The notes beneath the pieces are model-generated. The model did no database searches. It saw only the letters and a list, made by a program, of their open reading frames with translations, and had not been told where the DNA came from. A DNA stretch of 64,000 bases, taken from Candidatus Rifleibacteriota bacterium (GTDB taxonomy: Bacteria > Muiribacteriota > Ozemobacteria > Ozemobacterales > Ozemobacteraceae). The DNA is taken from the NCBI GenBank assembly GCA_015233565.1, contig JADFXM010000004.1, positions 62,001-126,000 of the forward strand. The letters are read 5' to 3'. Positions 63,441 through 64,000 of this stretch are shown piece by piece (position 1 is the first letter of the stretch; each line of letters opens with the position of its first letter). The position numbers were made by a program, and so were the translations under genes.

Positions 63441-64000
63441 ATGAGTGCAACCTTTTTCGGTCTTGAGATATGTAAAAGGGCTATCCTTGCACAACGCGGA
63501 GCGATGGACGTCACATCCCAGAATATTGCCAATGCCAATACTGAAAACTACTCGAGGCAGCAGGCTGTATTGGGATCAGTAGCTCCAGTAGGAGAACAAT
63601 CTTTTTCCAGTCCATTATCACAGGTACAGTTTGGTGGAGGAGTTGATGTTAATAAGATTCAAAATTTTCGCGACTCTTTCATTGATACTCAAATTACCCA
63701 GGAAACAAGTAACAACGAAAAAAGCAGCGTAAGTGACGACCTGCTGAAACAAGTAGAAAGCGTTCTCAATGAACCAGGTTCAGTCACACTAAGAAACCAG
63801 CTCGACCAATTCTGGAATGCTTGGCAAAATCTTTCACAGGATCCCTCCAATGTTGGATTGAGAACTAACTTGCAGCAACAATCCGAATCACTCACCAAAT
63901 ACATAAATGACCTTGACGGTAGTTTAAAAAAGCTTCAGGGAGATAATACCGGGATCGACCAGCAAAGTATAAATAATCAACTTACTGACGCAGTCCAACA
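63441..64000 (+). CDS. flgK: Flagellar hook-associated protein 1 FlgK (5' part)
   Basis: The first 186 codons, cut by the right edge. MSATFFGLEICKRAILAQRG, then DVTSQNIANANTENYSRQQA, is the standard N-terminus (the flagellar rod/hook signature). The central QLDQFWNAWQNLSQDPSN is also a family mark. GGAGG is six bases upstream of the ATG. FlgK joins hook to filament. Confidence 0.95.
   Translation, partial: MSATFFGLEICKRAILAQRGAMDVTSQNIANANTENYSRQQAVLGSVAPVGEQSFSSPLSQVQFGGGVDVNKIQNFRDSFIDTQITQETSNNEKSSVSDDLLKQVESVLNEPGSVTLRNQLDQFWNAWQNLSQDPSNVGLRTNLQQQSESLTKYINDLDGSLKKLQGDNTGIDQQSINNQLTDAVQ

Noticed and set aside
1-64000. CRISPR array
   Set aside because: No set of regularly spaced identical repeats seen; the tandem repeats found are in-frame coding repeats.

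Overview
The window (roughly 40 % GC by eye) comes from a Gram-negative, didermic, motile bacterium. It has several lipoproteins with lipoboxes, a TPR protein with a probable outer-membrane barrel, type IV pilus or type II secretion-like genes (pilB, pilC and four prepilin-like proteins), the start of a flagellar hook-junction operon (flgM, flgN, flgK), many GAF, GGDEF, HD-GYP and PilZ signalling proteins, and a small bacterial microcompartment (BMC) locus. This mixture would suit a deep-branching phylum such as Riflebacteria, but that is an impression from gene content and not a demonstrated placement.

Layout. 1-710: start of rpsT with a clear promoter, then a short GC-richer stretch with a MITE-like inverted repeat. 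0.7-2.8 kb: TMTC-like membrane glycosyltransferase/TPR protein. 2.9-10 kb: three translationally coupled signalling genes, a GAF-PP2C phosphatase, a GAF-GGDEF cyclase and a GAF-HD-GYP phosphodiesterase. 10.2-20.8 kb (mostly minus): a pseudopilin coupled to a VWA membrane protein, a lipoprotein phosphoesterase, a frameshifted MshEN-like gene, and a BatA/DUF58/Lys-rich membrane protein group that resembles MoxR-VWA loci but has no MoxR gene here. 21.1-29.1 kb (minus): LipS2-type radical SAM protein, pilB, a PilZ-bearing chemoreceptor, nusB, ppdK. 29.5-31.9 kb: three-gene unit of unknown function with a FecR-like protein carrying a 51-bp tandem repeat. 32.2 kb: two overlapping 23-codon ORFs. 32.4-40.1 kb: a giant 2582-residue lipoprotein. 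40.3-42.5 kb: BMC pentamer genes and a deoxyribose-phosphate aldolase fused to an N-terminal targeting-like helix, a Rossmann-like domain and a Cys-rich linker. 43.3-51 kb: pilC, a PLP sulfur-amino-acid enzyme, tRNA-Pro(GGG), topB-rnhA and a low-complexity membrane protein. 51.1-54.1 kb: small conserved proteins, a LysM protein and a LipS1-type radical SAM protein. 54.1-57.9 kb: minor-pilin operon. 58-62.1 kb: NamZ-like protein, AmmeMemoRadiSam protein B, small membrane protein, TPR/barrel protein. 62.3-64 kb: flgM-flgN-flgK (cut by the window end).

How the genes fit together. Surface motility and its control dominate. Pilus motor, platform and minor pilins, flagellar genes, a c-di-GMP cyclase/phosphodiesterase pair and a c-di-GMP-binding chemoreceptor next to pilB suggest c-di-GMP control of attachment and motility. 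The strongest candidates for something under-described are the BMC-associated DeoC fusion, the LipS1/LipS2 pair encoded 30 kb apart, and the overlapping micro-ORFs at 32.16-32.29 kb, one of which has a complete lipobox at its very end.
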